A stretch of 64,000 nt of DNA from Aliiglaciecola sp. LCG003 (GCF_030316135.1 NZ_CP128185.1:3906001-3970000), one strand, 5' to 3'. Positions 28,025-37,382 are shown, counted from the stretch's first letter. Notes: generated by a model from the sequence alone, not told the origin. Numbers and translations are program-made.

Positions 28025-28708
28025 TTGATAACACCAGCCAAAACTGCTCCACACTCAGTTCAACAGCTATTAGACCGTGCTTTGTTATTGGCTGGGTTGA
28101 CGCTTGGTGAATTGGCCCTATGGGCTGATATTAGAGTACCAGCCAATTTCAAGCGTGAGAAAGGCTGGACCGGACAATTGCTAGAACTTTACTTGGGTGC
28201 TCAAGCTGGTTCCAAACCTCAACAAGATTTCCCTGAAATCGGCGTAGAGCTAAAAACCATCCCAATTGGACAATTAGGACAGCCATTAGAAACAACCTAT
28301 GTCTGCTACGCACCATTAACGCAAATCGCTGGTGTACAATGGGAAACCAGCAGCGTACGCAATAAACTCAACTGCGTACTGTGGATCCCCATCGAAGGTG
28401 ACAGAGACATCCCTCCGGCACAAAGGCGCATTGCCACTGCATTTTTATGGCAGCCGTCATCCCAACAGTTGGAATTATTGCAGCAAGACTGGGAAGAATT
28501 ACTCGATATGATCGCACTAGGGGAAGTTGAGAATATTACTGCCAAACATGGACAGGCATTACAACTTCGCCCTAAAGCCGCTGACGGTAGCGTACTCACC
28601 GACGCTATTGGCGCTGACGGTGCACTGATGAAAACTCGCCCTAGAGGCTTTTATTTACGCAAACAATTTACCCAACAAATTTTGCTTAATGCATTTGCAG
28701 GTGAATAG
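28025..28708 (+). CDS. mutH: DNA mismatch repair endonuclease MutH
   Basis: MutH nicks the unmethylated strand at hemimethylated GATC sites after MutS-MutL activation. The 227-residue protein begins with TTG, preceded by AAAGG at suitable distance. The catalytic residues appear as E54, D68, E75 and K77 in LLELYLG and [13 protein letters not shown] (E. coli E56, D70, E77, K79). The C-terminus [13 protein letters not shown] matches the family. MutH occurs only in Dam-methylating gammaproteobacteria and implies a dam gene elsewhere. It is divergent from rppH. Confidence 0.95.
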   Translation: MITPAKTAPHSVQQLLDRALLLAGLTLGELALWADIRVPANFKREKGWTGQLLELYLGAQAGSKPQQDFPEIGVELKTIPIGQLGQPLETTYVCYAPLTQIAGVQWETSSVRNKLNCVLWIPIEGDRDIPPAQRRIATAFLWQPSSQQLELLQQDWEELLDMIALGEVENITAKHGQALQLRPKAADGSVLTDAIGADGALMKTRPRGFYLRKQFTQQILLNAFAGE

Positions 28709-28788
28709 AGCCGCCATCGAATAGTGACCCACTTCAACTAGCGCCCACTACCCTACGACCCATAAGTTAGTGCCATCAAGCGCTTTAT

Positions 28789-29049
28789 CTAAGTTTCTGA
28801 GGATTCATCTGGCTCCAATAAATTCTCATCCTCATCTTGTTGCTTTCTCACTTCTTGCTTCGCCTCTGCCACGGTTTCAATAGTGCGCTGCACATAGGGA
28901 TCCGGCAGAAACATATGCACCAATACGCCAAACGCTACCACAGCTGATTTGCGTTTTTTTGCCAATTTAACCAAAGTAGCAAAAACTAATACAATACCAA
29001 CTAGCACCATCCATGGCAGTAATACCAAAGCTAATTCAACTAAATTCAT
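28789..29049 (-). CDS. Small membrane protein of unknown function
   Basis: The 86-residue protein has one N-terminal membrane helix (ALVLLPWMVLVGIVLVFATLV). A basic stretch KLAKKRKS follows, then a second moderately hydrophobic segment (AVVAFGVLVHMFL), and an acidic C-terminal tail (QQDEDENLLEPDESSET). GAGAG precedes the ATG. No family recognised. It is convergent with mutH and about 70 bases from the next minus-strand gene. Confidence 0.6.
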   Translation of the reverse strand: MNLVELALVLLPWMVLVGIVLVFATLVKLAKKRKSAVVAFGVLVHMFLPDPYVQRTIETVAEAKQEVRKQQDEDENLLEPDESSET

Positions 29050-29120
29050 AAAACTCTCTCTCTCACAGATTAAACGACAGGCTGCCTAACGGCATGCCAT
29101 AAGGATTTGCATTTAAAAAC

Positions 29121-29519
29121 TTAAAGGAGTGAGAAAGGAGATTCGTCTGATTCGGGAATTCGAGGCTTCAACAGCAATTGAAGAGGCTCTAGTGTTTGTT
29201 CAAGATCCTGTTGCACCTGCCATAACAACTGAATTTGTTGTGCTTGAAAATAGCTAAACACAGCTAACTCTTGTCCAATGAAATCGGTAAAGTTAACCCA
29301 CGAAAACTGTATATGTTCGAGGTTATGGTGCGCTTGAGAATCTGTATCGCGGTAGTGTTGCTGAGATGAGTTTGACGCATAAGGCGCGCTATGACATTCG
29401 ACCTGAAAAGCCGGCTTAGCTAGCGTATCAGTTGAAAAAGATGTGAATGCCTGCGCCTGCAGCGTTGCACAGCATGCTGCGACTAGGATCAACAATATTT
29501 TCAAAAGCTTGGTGTTCAA
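29121..29519 (-). CDS. Small exported protein of unknown function
   Basis: The 132-residue precursor starts with TTG, with GGAAG about 7 bases upstream. Its N-terminus is a signal peptide (LLKILLILVAACCATLQAQA, cleavage near QAQA-F). The mature part has histidines in YRDTDSQAHHNLEH and a glutamine-rich helix (YFQAQQIQLLWQVQQDLEQT). No family or enzyme motif recognised. It lies upstream of the small membrane protein gene on the same strand (71-base gap), so the two could form a transcript. Confidence 0.55.
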   Translation of the reverse strand: MNTKLLKILLILVAACCATLQAQAFTSFSTDTLAKPAFQVECHSAPYASNSSQQHYRDTDSQAHHNLEHIQFSWVNFTDFIGQELAVFSYFQAQQIQLLWQVQQDLEQTLEPLQLLLKPRIPESDESPFSLL

Positions 29520-29640
29520 TCGAGTTCTTCCAACTCTCGCCTGCCAGATAAGTCAATATGCTATTAATCAGAACAAAATCAAGGCTGAATACGATATTCA
29601 ATTGCGCAAATATGTCGACAGCCCGATAAGGATTAGTTAT

Positions 29641-30504
29641 CTATTTTTTCTTGAACAGCAAAGTCATGCGATCAGACTCACCAATCTCGTCCATGGCCGC
29701 TCTTTTTTGAGGGTCATCGCCGCTTCCATTGTAGCTAGGCGGTAAACGCCAGACAATATCACTAGCACTAGGCTGATCTTTTGGATTGGCATTGATCTCT
29801 GATTTAGCCACCAGCTTAAAGCCTGCCTGTTCAAACGCTTTAATCACGGTCGACTCTTTTAAGTAACCCCGACTTCCATCAGAACCAGCATCGGGGGCAC
29901 TTTCAGGCAGTCGATGTTGCACCACGCCGACCATACCGTCTTTTTTTAATAGCTTATGCATCACACTTAACGCTTGAGTCATGGTTCCGGCCTCAGCCTC
30001 GAATCGATTTAAATTATGCAACGCGCGGATGGCCACGACTCTATCGACACTCCCTTCGAGATCCATAGGCATAGTTGCAAAGGTGAACCCTTGGGTAGCT
30101 ATGCCATTGTCTGTGGCATCGGCGACCATAGGACTGAACTTAGCAGTGCCTGCAACAAAATTATCTATGGTTTTTTGGTCAAAAAATCCAAAGCGCGGCC
30201 ACATATCATCGGCATAATTAATCCCATAAAGCTTGCCCTGCACTCCCAAGTAATTGGCTAGAATTTTAGAATACCAACCTCCGCCGGGAAGGGCTTCAGC
30301 CACAGTCATGCCGGGCTCAAGGTTGAAAAAGGCCAGGGTTTGAGCAGGATGGCGATAAACATCACGTTGTTTTTCTTCGCTACTGCGGGCTTCTACCACT
30401 GCCGAAATTTGTGGTAGATAAGATTTTTGTGGAGAAGTTGATTTACAGCTTACCAGCGCGACTAACCCGATAATTACAGCACTGCTTAACATAATTGTTT
30501 TCAT
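29641..30504 (-). CDS. Predicted SAM-dependent methyltransferase lipoprotein (COG4798-like)
   Basis: From the ATG at 30504 the protein has 287 residues. The N-terminus is a lipoprotein signal (SSAVIIGLVALVSC, lipobox cysteine at residue 20). The mature part begins with RSSEEKQRDVYRHPAQTLAFFNLEPGM and GGGWYSKILANYLG, then DRVVAIRALHNL, and a methyltransferase-like region VMHKLLKKDGMVGVVQHRL. This is the arrangement of the uncharacterised predicted methyltransferases annotated in COG4798. A SAM enzyme anchored outside the cytoplasm is odd, because SAM is cytoplasmic. The longer frame start at 30579 was rejected for lack of a signal peptide. Confidence 0.75.
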   Translation of the reverse strand: MKTIMLSSAVIIGLVALVSCKSTSPQKSYLPQISAVVEARSSEEKQRDVYRHPAQTLAFFNLEPGMTVAEALPGGGWYSKILANYLGVQGKLYGINYADDMWPRFGFFDQKTIDNFVAGTAKFSPMVADATDNGIATQGFTFATMPMDLEGSVDRVVAIRALHNLNRFEAEAGTMTQALSVMHKLLKKDGMVGVVQHRLPESAPDAGSDGSRGYLKESTVIKAFEQAGFKLVAKSEINANPKDQPSASDIVWRLPPSYNGSGDDPQKRAAMDEIGESDRMTLLFKKK

Positions 30505-30621
30505 GCGTTTCTCATTCTCGTTGGTTGAATTCCATTGGATTGCAAACCAAAGCCTAGAATGTGATTGAAATAACAGCAAACTGAATGAAGAATTAATCTG
30601 TTTCTGATTGTTAGCAAGATT

Positions 30622-30649
30622 AGCGGAACCCCCACCAAAGGGTTCCGCT
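30622..30649 (-). terminator. Strong hairpin downstream of the aldehyde dehydrogenase gene
   Basis: AGCGGAACCC and GGGTTCCGCT form a perfect 10-bp stem around an 8-base loop, about 20 bases after the dehydrogenase stop. There is no clear T tail on the minus strand, so termination is likely but may depend on other factors. Confidence 0.6.
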
Positions 30650-30667
30650 GATAATTAGTCTATCTAA

Positions 30668-32098
30668 TTATTGAGGAGTACGAATGACCATCAAACGTAA
30701 TTCGGTCATATCTTCAATAGCATACCGAATGCCTTCACGGCCTAAACCAGATTCCTTGACTCCGCCGTATGGCATGTTATCTACGCGCCAGCTTGGCACA
30801 TCGCCAATGACTACACCCCCCACATCCAACACATCCCAAGCTTTGTGAGCTTTGTAGATATCGCGGGTGAATACTCCGGCTTGTAAGCCAAACTGACTAT
30901 TATTAACAGCTTCTAACGCATCATCAAAATCACTGAATGAAGCAATGGTAGAAACAGGTCCGAAGGCTTCATCTGCGTTTACGCTGGCATCATCGGGCAC
31001 GTTTTCAAGTATGGTAGCTTGTAGCATAGCGCCATCTCGCTTGCCACCACACAAGACTTTTGCCCCTTTGGCCTTAGCTTGCTCTATCCAATCATCTAAT
31101 CGTTTGGCTTCGGATTCAGAAATCATTGGCCCGATAAAGGTGTTTTCATCAAGTGGATCGCCATGAACTAGGCTCGATACTTTATCCACATAGCGCTGTT
31201 TAAACTCAGCATAAATAGATTCATGGACGAATATACGTTGCACGCTGATACAGCTTTGGCCTGATTGATAGTAGGCACCAAAGACTATGCGCTCGATGGC
31301 ATCATCTAAATCGCTATCATGGTCAACTATGCATCCAGCGTTACCACCTAATTCCAAGATCACCGGCTTTTTACCTGCCCGCGATTTAAGATCCCAGCCG
31401 ACATCTGGCGAGCCCGTAAAGCTCAGCAGTTTAAATCTATCGTCAGTGGTAAATAGATCTGCACCATCACGACTACAAGGCAAGATAGAAAAAGCCCCTT
31501 CCGGCAAATCCGTTTCGGCCAGTATTTCACCTATTATCAACGCCCCTAACGGGGTGCGACTGGCGGGCTTCAACACAAATGCACAGCCCACGGCTAAAGC
31601 AGGAGCAACCTTATGCGCGGCCAAATTCAAAGGAAAATTGAAGGGCGAAATAAATGAACAAGGACCGATAGGCACCTTCTTGGTCATACCTTGGTAGCCC
31701 TTGGCCCGCGGTGTGATTTCAAGATTCAATACTTCACCTTGAATACGCACAGACTCTTCGGCTGCTATCCGAAAAGTATCAATTAAACGAGTCACTTCCC
31801 CACGAGCATCTTTAATCGGCTTGCCCGCTTCTATACACAGTGCATAGGCGAGCTCTTCGAAGCGTTCTTCGAAACGTTTCACACAATGATTCAGAATTTG
31901 TTGGCGCTGATAGGGTTTCATCGCCGTCAATGCTGGTTGACTTTTCTCAGCAGCAGCAATCGCTTTGTCAATCACATCGGCTTGGGCCATGGCGACCACC
32001 GTAGCGGCTTCACCTGTATACTTATTTGTAACAACCAAATCCTGATTGGCGTATATCGCCTTGTTGGCAAGATAATATGGATAAGCTTTTTGTAACAT
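30668..32098 (-). CDS. NAD(P)-dependent aldehyde dehydrogenase
   Basis: The 476-residue protein has a full aldehyde dehydrogenase fold. The Rossmann motif FTGSPDVGWDLKSRAG and ELGGNAGCIVDHDSDLDDA carry the catalytic glutamate. The nucleophile C283 lies in YYQSGQSCISVQRIF. FNFPLNLAAHKVAPALAVGC and the NAD-adjacent GLGREGIRYAIEDMTE complete the family. The exact substrate is unknown. It resembles lactaldehyde or succinate semialdehyde-type members. It starts 8 bases after the stop of a ThDP-dependent decarboxylase gene, so the two probably act in sequence. Confidence 0.93.
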   Translation of the reverse strand: MLQKAYPYYLANKAIYANQDLVVTNKYTGEAATVVAMAQADVIDKAIAAAEKSQPALTAMKPYQRQQILNHCVKRFEERFEELAYALCIEAGKPIKDARGEVTRLIDTFRIAAEESVRIQGEVLNLEITPRAKGYQGMTKKVPIGPCSFISPFNFPLNLAAHKVAPALAVGCAFVLKPASRTPLGALIIGEILAETDLPEGAFSILPCSRDGADLFTTDDRFKLLSFTGSPDVGWDLKSRAGKKPVILELGGNAGCIVDHDSDLDDAIERIVFGAYYQSGQSCISVQRIFVHESIYAEFKQRYVDKVSSLVHGDPLDENTFIGPMISESEAKRLDDWIEQAKAKGAKVLCGGKRDGAMLQATILENVPDDASVNADEAFGPVSTIASFSDFDDALEAVNNSQFGLQAGVFTRDIYKAHKAWDVLDVGGVVIGDVPSWRVDNMPYGGVKESGLGREGIRYAIEDMTELRLMVIRTPQ

Positions 32099-32106
32099 GT
32101 TCGCTC

Positions 32107-33747
32107 CTACAGTTTTTGACTAAGCTCGCGGATAGTCTTATTTAACGTTTGGTCGTTAAGAGAATAATCAACTGGTACATCAATTAAATGCACTGCAGGC
32201 TCAGACAAACAAGCCTCTACTCTAGGCAATAACTCAGCCGCTGAGGCTATTCTCCAGCCCTTTGCACCGTAACTTTCAGCATATTTGACGAAATCCGGAT
32301 TGCCGTAATCTAAACCAAAGTTTTCAAACTCCATATTGGCTTGTTTCCACTTGATCATACCGTAAGCATCATCACGTAAAATTATCACCACAATATGCAG
32401 CTTGAGCCGAACCGCCGTTTCCATTTCTTGACTATTCATCATAAAGCCGCCATCACCACAGACAGTGATAACCGATTTGGTTGGATTCACTATTTTCGCT
32501 GCCATTGCTGAAGGTAGTCCTGCGCCCATGGTGGCTAACGCATTGTCGAGTAGCAAGGTGTTAGGCAAATAGGCCGGGTAATTTCGGGCAAACCAAATTT
32601 TATAGACACCGTTATCAAGGGTGACAATACCATCTCGAGGCATTGCTTTACGGATATCTCGAACGAAGCGCTCAGGTAAAATAGGGAACCTATCATCATT
32701 TTCAGATAGGGTGCGATGGGAAATGTATGCGTCGTGCACATCACTATAAAAGTCTAACTTCCAGTGCTCTTGCGGAGTTAAATTTTGCTTAAGTTGCCAG
32801 ATGCTATTGGCAATATCACCCACCACTTCCAATTGGGGGAAATACACGGGATCCACCGCCGCAGAGTCAAAATTAATATGGATGACTTTCTTGCCGTTAT
32901 GGCTCATAAAAAATGGCGGTTTTTCAACCACATCGTGGCCTACATTGATAATTAGATCCGCTCTGGATATAACCCGATGAACAAAGTCGCCATCGGATAG
33001 CGCGGTATTACCCATGAACAAATCACCGCTTTCATCTAATACGCCTTTGCCCATTTGTGTGGTGATGTAAGGAATACCTGTTTTTTCGACAAACTCTTTC
33101 AACATTTTGGCCGTAAGTTTACGATTTGCCCCTGCTCCAATTAGCAATACTGGCGATTTCGCTTGCTCAATCATCTCGATGGCACGAGCAATCGACTTGT
33201 ACTCTGCAATGGGGCGGCGCACGATACTCGGCTCTAAAAGTTGCGCGCTGGTTTGTTCATCTGCAATATCTTCAGGTAATTCGATATGTACTGCACCAGG
33301 ACGCTCTTCATGGGCTAGTCTGAAGGCCTCACGCACTATCGATGGAATGCGGTCGCCACTGACCACTTGAGTAGTATATTTGGTCAACGAACGCATCATA
33401 TCGACTGCATCGATAACCTGAAATCGGCCTTGCTTGCTGGTTTTAATCGGTTTTTGGCCGGTGATCATCAACATTGGCATGGCACCTAGCTGTGCATAAG
33501 CTGCCGGCGTAACCAAATTGGTGGCCCCTGGTCCCAATGTAGACAAGCAAACCCCCACTTTGCCGGTTAATCGACCATAGGTCGCAGCCATGAAGCCTGC
33601 GCCTTGCTCGTGACGGGTTAAGATGAGCTTGATAGAGGAACTACGTAAGGATTCCAACAGATCTAAATTTTCTTCCCCTGGAATACCAAATATGTACTCC
33701 ACTCCCTCCGCTTCGAGCGCTTTGACGAATAGATCTGATGCTTTCAT
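32107..33747 (-). CDS. ThDP-dependent enzyme, acetolactate synthase large subunit-like
   Basis: The 546-residue protein is a thiamine diphosphate enzyme of the acetolactate synthase/benzoylformate decarboxylase group. The activating glutamate is E47 (RHEQGAGFMA). The central domain (SKQGRFQVIDAVDMM, PGAVHIELPEDI) and ThDP-binding GDGGFMMNSQEMETAVRLK (about residue 430) are complete, and there is no frameshift. It pairs directly with an aldehyde dehydrogenase, unlike biosynthetic acetolactate synthases, which sit with a small subunit. The pair could turn a 2-oxo acid into an aldehyde and then an acid, or the enzyme may simply be a catabolic acetolactate synthase. The substrate is not known. 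Confidence 0.9.
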   Translation of the reverse strand: MKASDLFVKALEAEGVEYIFGIPGEENLDLLESLRSSSIKLILTRHEQGAGFMAATYGRLTGKVGVCLSTLGPGATNLVTPAAYAQLGAMPMLMITGQKPIKTSKQGRFQVIDAVDMMRSLTKYTTQVVSGDRIPSIVREAFRLAHEERPGAVHIELPEDIADEQTSAQLLEPSIVRRPIAEYKSIARAIEMIEQAKSPVLLIGAGANRKLTAKMLKEFVEKTGIPYITTQMGKGVLDESGDLFMGNTALSDGDFVHRVISRADLIINVGHDVVEKPPFFMSHNGKKVIHINFDSAAVDPVYFPQLEVVGDIANSIWQLKQNLTPQEHWKLDFYSDVHDAYISHRTLSENDDRFPILPERFVRDIRKAMPRDGIVTLDNGVYKIWFARNYPAYLPNTLLLDNALATMGAGLPSAMAAKIVNPTKSVITVCGDGGFMMNSQEMETAVRLKLHIVVIILRDDAYGMIKWKQANMEFENFGLDYGNPDFVKYAESYGAKGWRIASAAELLPRVEACLSEPAVHLIDVPVDYSLNDQTLNKTIRELSQKL

Positions 33748-33957
33748 ATGTTTCCCTAAAAGTTTATATCTATCAAATACAAGGCCGACACCCTTGCATA
33801 GCCATTGACTAAAGATAGCGTATATCCAAAGACAGGTCGGTAAATCTGTGTGATAGGTCCGATTAATTAACGTACAGGCACAGAATGAGTCTACACAGGC
33901 TCCGCTTTGATGATAAATGCTTAAAAGTGATTAGATTAATCGTTTTAGTCTAATGTG

Positions 33958-35070
33958 TTAGCGGATGTCTTTGTCGTCGGTACTTTTACTGCCCATTACA
34001 CTGATGTATTTTACAAACATTTCGCTGAGATACTTTTCAGAATTGAAACCTAAGCGTTTAGCCACAGTGGTGACTTTCTGGTCTGTGCGCATGAGAATTT
34101 TTTTGGCATATTCCAAGCGATAGTGATAAATGAAGGCACGGAAGTTTCGCTTTAGTATAAAACGTGTTGCCATCGCTAGGGCGGCCGGTTCAATTTCAGC
34201 CGCGTCGGCCAACTGACGTATTCGTAAACCTTTCCGCTTATAGGCCTTGTTACGAATAATGGCCACTTCGGCTTGTTTTAGAGCATGGCGCAGGTAGTCG
34301 TCAGTAAAGGCTTTGTGGCTTAATTGGTGGTCACTAAAGGGTGTGGGGGAATAGCGCCTTTTTTCCAACAAAACTAATTGCAGTAACAGTAACCCAGCAG
34401 CATTTAACATTGAACACAGCAAATTCCATTGTCCGATTGGCAATAAGTCGAAGGCCACAACTGTCAATATGGCTATGTCGATAAAAGCGACCACAATCAA
34501 CACCCAGCAGGCATTGGCGGCGAACTTCATTTGGTAAATATCTACATCCACTACCTGATCAGAAAGATGATAGTGGTAACTACCGAAGTACTCGGCACTA
34601 TGCACCGCATAACCTAAGATGATAAATGCAGACAGTAAGTGGGCGGCATAAATCGGCCAATTACCCAGCAAATCGCCAATCGGCGGAGCAAACAACATGC
34701 TGATTTTATCTTGCGTGGGGAGGATCATTACGGGAATTTGTGCCACTAACATAATTACCGCAGGGAGAAAAAACAGTAGGTGGTTAGCGGCTACTTTTTC
34801 AACTGTCAGTCTACGCACACTCAATACCAGTGTAGCAGCAATAATCGCTGGAACAAATTGAAATAGTCCAATCAAGAAACTCAGTGCCGTGAAGTACCCC
34901 GATAGCTTAAGCCACTCATCTATCATCAATAATGGCCACAACAGGATACCCGTGAGCATTAGTTTGCCATGGGGATAGCTATCAAATCTTACCCAAATTA
35001 AAATGAGTGCAACAAACCATCCTACCAACATCACGATGATAGTAATTTGATAGAGACTCATATTATCCAT
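33958..35070 (-). CDS. Membrane-bound AraC-type transcriptional regulator
   Basis: The 370-residue protein joins about seven N-terminal hydrophobic segments (residues 8-230) to a C-terminal helix-turn-helix AraC-like domain. The domain opens with GLRIRQLADAAEIEPAALAMA and has the second helix-turn-helix in ILMRTDQKVTTVAKRLGFNSEKYLSEMF (about residues 330-357). Membrane sensor-AraC proteins of this type are known but mostly uncharacterised. It follows ygiF by 6 bases and lies 210 bases upstream of the ThDP enzyme gene on the same strand, which makes that operon a plausible target. The start is uncertain (a second ATG is 3 codons on). Confidence 0.88.
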   Translation of the reverse strand: MDNMSLYQITIIVMLVGWFVALILIWVRFDSYPHGKLMLTGILLWPLLMIDEWLKLSGYFTALSFLIGLFQFVPAIIAATLVLSVRRLTVEKVAANHLLFFLPAVIMLVAQIPVMILPTQDKISMLFAPPIGDLLGNWPIYAAHLLSAFIILGYAVHSAEYFGSYHYHLSDQVVDVDIYQMKFAANACWVLIVVAFIDIAILTVVAFDLLPIGQWNLLCSMLNAAGLLLLQLVLLEKRRYSPTPFSDHQLSHKAFTDDYLRHALKQAEVAIIRNKAYKRKGLRIRQLADAAEIEPAALAMATRFILKRNFRAFIYHYRLEYAKKILMRTDQKVTTVAKRLGFNSEKYLSEMFVKYISVMGSKSTDDKDIR

Positions 35071-35076
35071 TTACAA

Positions 35077-36576
35077 TTACCAATAGGTTTCCATAGATAG
35101 AGCAACAGACTTGGTTTGTTCTATAACGGTCAATAGTCGTTTTTTCTTAACTTCACACCATGCAATTAAATCGGCTTTGTCATCGACATCTGAATCTTGT
35201 AATTTTGTTCGCAAGACTTTTAAGGTCTGCAACTCGTCCATACCATCGAGCATGTCTAACCAAGGCAAACGAAATGCATCCCGTCTAGCGGAGCTAAAGC
35301 TTGCGCCTAACAAAAGATCGGTGAACAGGGCTGAACGTAGTGCGTCCTGCTGCTGAAGATAGCCTTCAGATGTATCCAACTCAGGGGTTATCTGTGCAAA
35401 CACGCCTTGCCACTTTACATCAAGATTCGCACTGAAAAATTTATTTCGGTTGATGTTGTCATTCGCGACATTATTCCGCCAAGGTTTTTCAATCAATAAA
35501 CTCGATAGACGCAGTTGTAAGAGGGTGTTGTCTTTGTGGGTAATCAAAAAGTCGGGTCTAGATAAATTAATAGTGCCATCTTGTAGACCTCGAATATAAC
35601 TGACTAGCGCGTCATGTTGGGACAATCGCTTACTATAAGCACCCCGTTTAGAACGCAGAATTTTAAGGCTTTTCAGTTGCTCAATCCACGACCATTTTCG
35701 CAGTCGAATTGCCAATGCATTGTGCAAATCAGTCAGTGCATTACAAGGCAATATATTACGATAGGTTGCTATACACTCAGAGGTCACACGCAAACCAATA
35801 TAGACATCAACCAGATCATTGATTTTTTTAGTTTGCATGTAACGATATTCGGCTTGCTGCCAATAGGTCAAGGTATATTCTAAACCTTTAATAAATGCTT
35901 GTTCTACGCTGTCTCGACTATTCAACTCAACAAAACGCAATTCCTTTTTAGCTGGCGCTAACGCATGTTTAACGAGTAAGAATCCACGGCCAGCTTTACT
36001 AATATTACATAACTGAGTTGGACCTATTGCGGCAATTTTTTCGGCTAACTGAAATAGCGTCTCTACACTACCTTGTTTTAATTCCAGCTCAATTTCACTG
36101 ATCTGGGTGTGATCCTTGCCGGTGCTGATAGTGCCTGAATCATAAACCAACTCTACATCAGAGCCATCAGACAAACGCAGTACAAATGCTTTGCGCTTAA
36201 AATCCGTGCTGAAGATAGGCTCGATGTGTTCTTGCAAATAACTAACAGATAGGTTTTGTGGCCAAATTTTATCGCTAAACAAAGATAAGTTCGGATGCAA
36301 CGAGTTTATAGCAACATTGTATTCTGGACGTTGATGCAGCCCACCGACACTCTTACCGGCCGTTTTGATCGTTTGCTCAATACCTTGTTCACTGCTACGC
36401 ACTCGCAGACCTATGCTGTGAGCGCTGAGAATCCAATCGGCGGTATCAAAATATTGATTAAAAAGAGAAAACTGTGCAGTTTCAATATTGGCAGAAAAAC
36501 TACTCATAGCAGATAACAATGCTGTCTCGTCCAACCCCTGAGGTAGTAACAATTTAAGTTCTATTTCTTGTTCCAT
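35077..36576 (-). CDS. ygiF: CYTH-CHAD inorganic triphosphatase (YgiF-like)
   Basis: YgiF hydrolyses inorganic tripolyphosphate. The 499-residue protein starts at the ATG at 36576, followed by the CYTH signature ExExK (QEIELKLLL, residues 3-11). The CYTH half covers about 1-205 with many acidic or basic tunnel residues (ELVYDSGTIS, EIELELKQGS). The C-terminal half (about 225-499) is a CHAD domain, rich in basic helices (RLRKWSWIEQLKSLKILRSKR). E. coli YgiF has 433 residues, so the CHAD part is longer here. It is divergent from ygiM and upstream of the AraC-type gene, matching the ygiF-ygiM neighbourhood of E. coli. Confidence 0.9.
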   Translation of the reverse strand: MEQEIELKLLLPQGLDETALLSAMSSFSANIETAQFSLFNQYFDTADWILSAHSIGLRVRSSEQGIEQTIKTAGKSVGGLHQRPEYNVAINSLHPNLSLFSDKIWPQNLSVSYLQEHIEPIFSTDFKRKAFVLRLSDGSDVELVYDSGTISTGKDHTQISEIELELKQGSVETLFQLAEKIAAIGPTQLCNISKAGRGFLLVKHALAPAKKELRFVELNSRDSVEQAFIKGLEYTLTYWQQAEYRYMQTKKINDLVDVYIGLRVTSECIATYRNILPCNALTDLHNALAIRLRKWSWIEQLKSLKILRSKRGAYSKRLSQHDALVSYIRGLQDGTINLSRPDFLITHKDNTLLQLRLSSLLIEKPWRNNVANDNINRNKFFSANLDVKWQGVFAQITPELDTSEGYLQQQDALRSALFTDLLLGASFSSARRDAFRLPWLDMLDGMDELQTLKVLRTKLQDSDVDDKADLIAWCEVKKKRLLTVIEQTKSVALSMETYW

Positions 36577-36717
36577 ATTGGCTAGCAAAACCCACTAAAT
36601 TTCAAATGCCTACACGATACTCTTTAGCACTAAGCAAGGCAATCTAACAAACCGACTTGCCTTTAGTTTCGCTAAGCCATACCATTTGAGCAATTCTATC
36701 AGCAACACAGATTTATT

Positions 36718-37323
36718 ATGGGCAAACTAACTACAGCACTACTGGTTATATTCACAATGATGCTAGCAAGTGCAAACGCACAGCAAGAGCCTAATGATGG
36801 CTCTGGAGATATTCGTTATATTACCGATGACCTTTACACTTTTATTCACTCGGGACCTGGTCGGGATTACCGCATTTTAGGTTCAGTCATGGCAGGCAGT
36901 CGCGTATCGGTATTACAGGAAGACAAGCAAACTGGGTTTATCGAAATTATTGACGATAAACAACGCACGGGTTGGGTAGATGCCAAGCTCATTGTTTCTC
37001 AGCGAAGTGTGCGCGAATTAGTACCTAGTCTTCAACAAAGTTTGCAGCAAGCCAAAGAACAACTGACTCAAGAACAACAAAATGACGATTTATTGAATCA
37101 ACAATTGAGCGATATCAACAGCCGCAATGCGTTGCTTTTAAAAGATTTAGCGTCATTGAAAAAAGATAACGAGCGGATTCAACGTGAACTGGATGCCCAA
37201 GACCAAAGCGAACAAATGCAATGGCTTACTCGTGGCGGGATCATCGCTGTGGTTGGCATGTTATTAGGTGTGATCATCGCTTACTTACCGAAGAAACGCC
37301 GTCGCAATGACCAGTGGATGTAA
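36718..37323 (+). CDS. ygiM: SH3 domain protein YgiM (TIGR04211 family)
   Basis: The 201-residue precursor has a signal peptide (MGKLTTALLVIFTMMLASANA), then a bacterial SH3 domain (DDLYTFIHSGPGRDYRILGSVMAGSRVSV, about 35-100). A glutamine-rich coiled coil (SLQQAKEQLTQEQQNDDLLN) follows, and one C-terminal membrane helix (GIIAVVGMLLGVIIAYLP) ends with positive residues KKRRR. It is an inner-membrane protein facing the periplasm. Function is not established. The gene is divergent from ygiF with about 140 bases between them. Confidence 0.9.
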   Translation: MGKLTTALLVIFTMMLASANAQQEPNDGSGDIRYITDDLYTFIHSGPGRDYRILGSVMAGSRVSVLQEDKQTGFIEIIDDKQRTGWVDAKLIVSQRSVRELVPSLQQSLQQAKEQLTQEQQNDDLLNQQLSDINSRNALLLKDLASLKKDNERIQRELDAQDQSEQMQWLTRGGIIAVVGMLLGVIIAYLPKKRRRNDQWM

Positions 37324-37339
37324 AATTTAGTTCATCAAA

Positions 37340-37382
37340 CTTGCCTGCGTAGACCAGAGCTTAACCAGTCTGCACAGGCAAG
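37340..37382. repeat. Imperfect hairpin between ygiM and putA
   Basis: CTTGCCTG pairs with CAGGCAAG, and inside an internal loop AGAC pairs with GTCT. It begins 17 bases after the ygiM stop. No T-run follows, so it is a weak terminator candidate. Confidence 0.35.
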
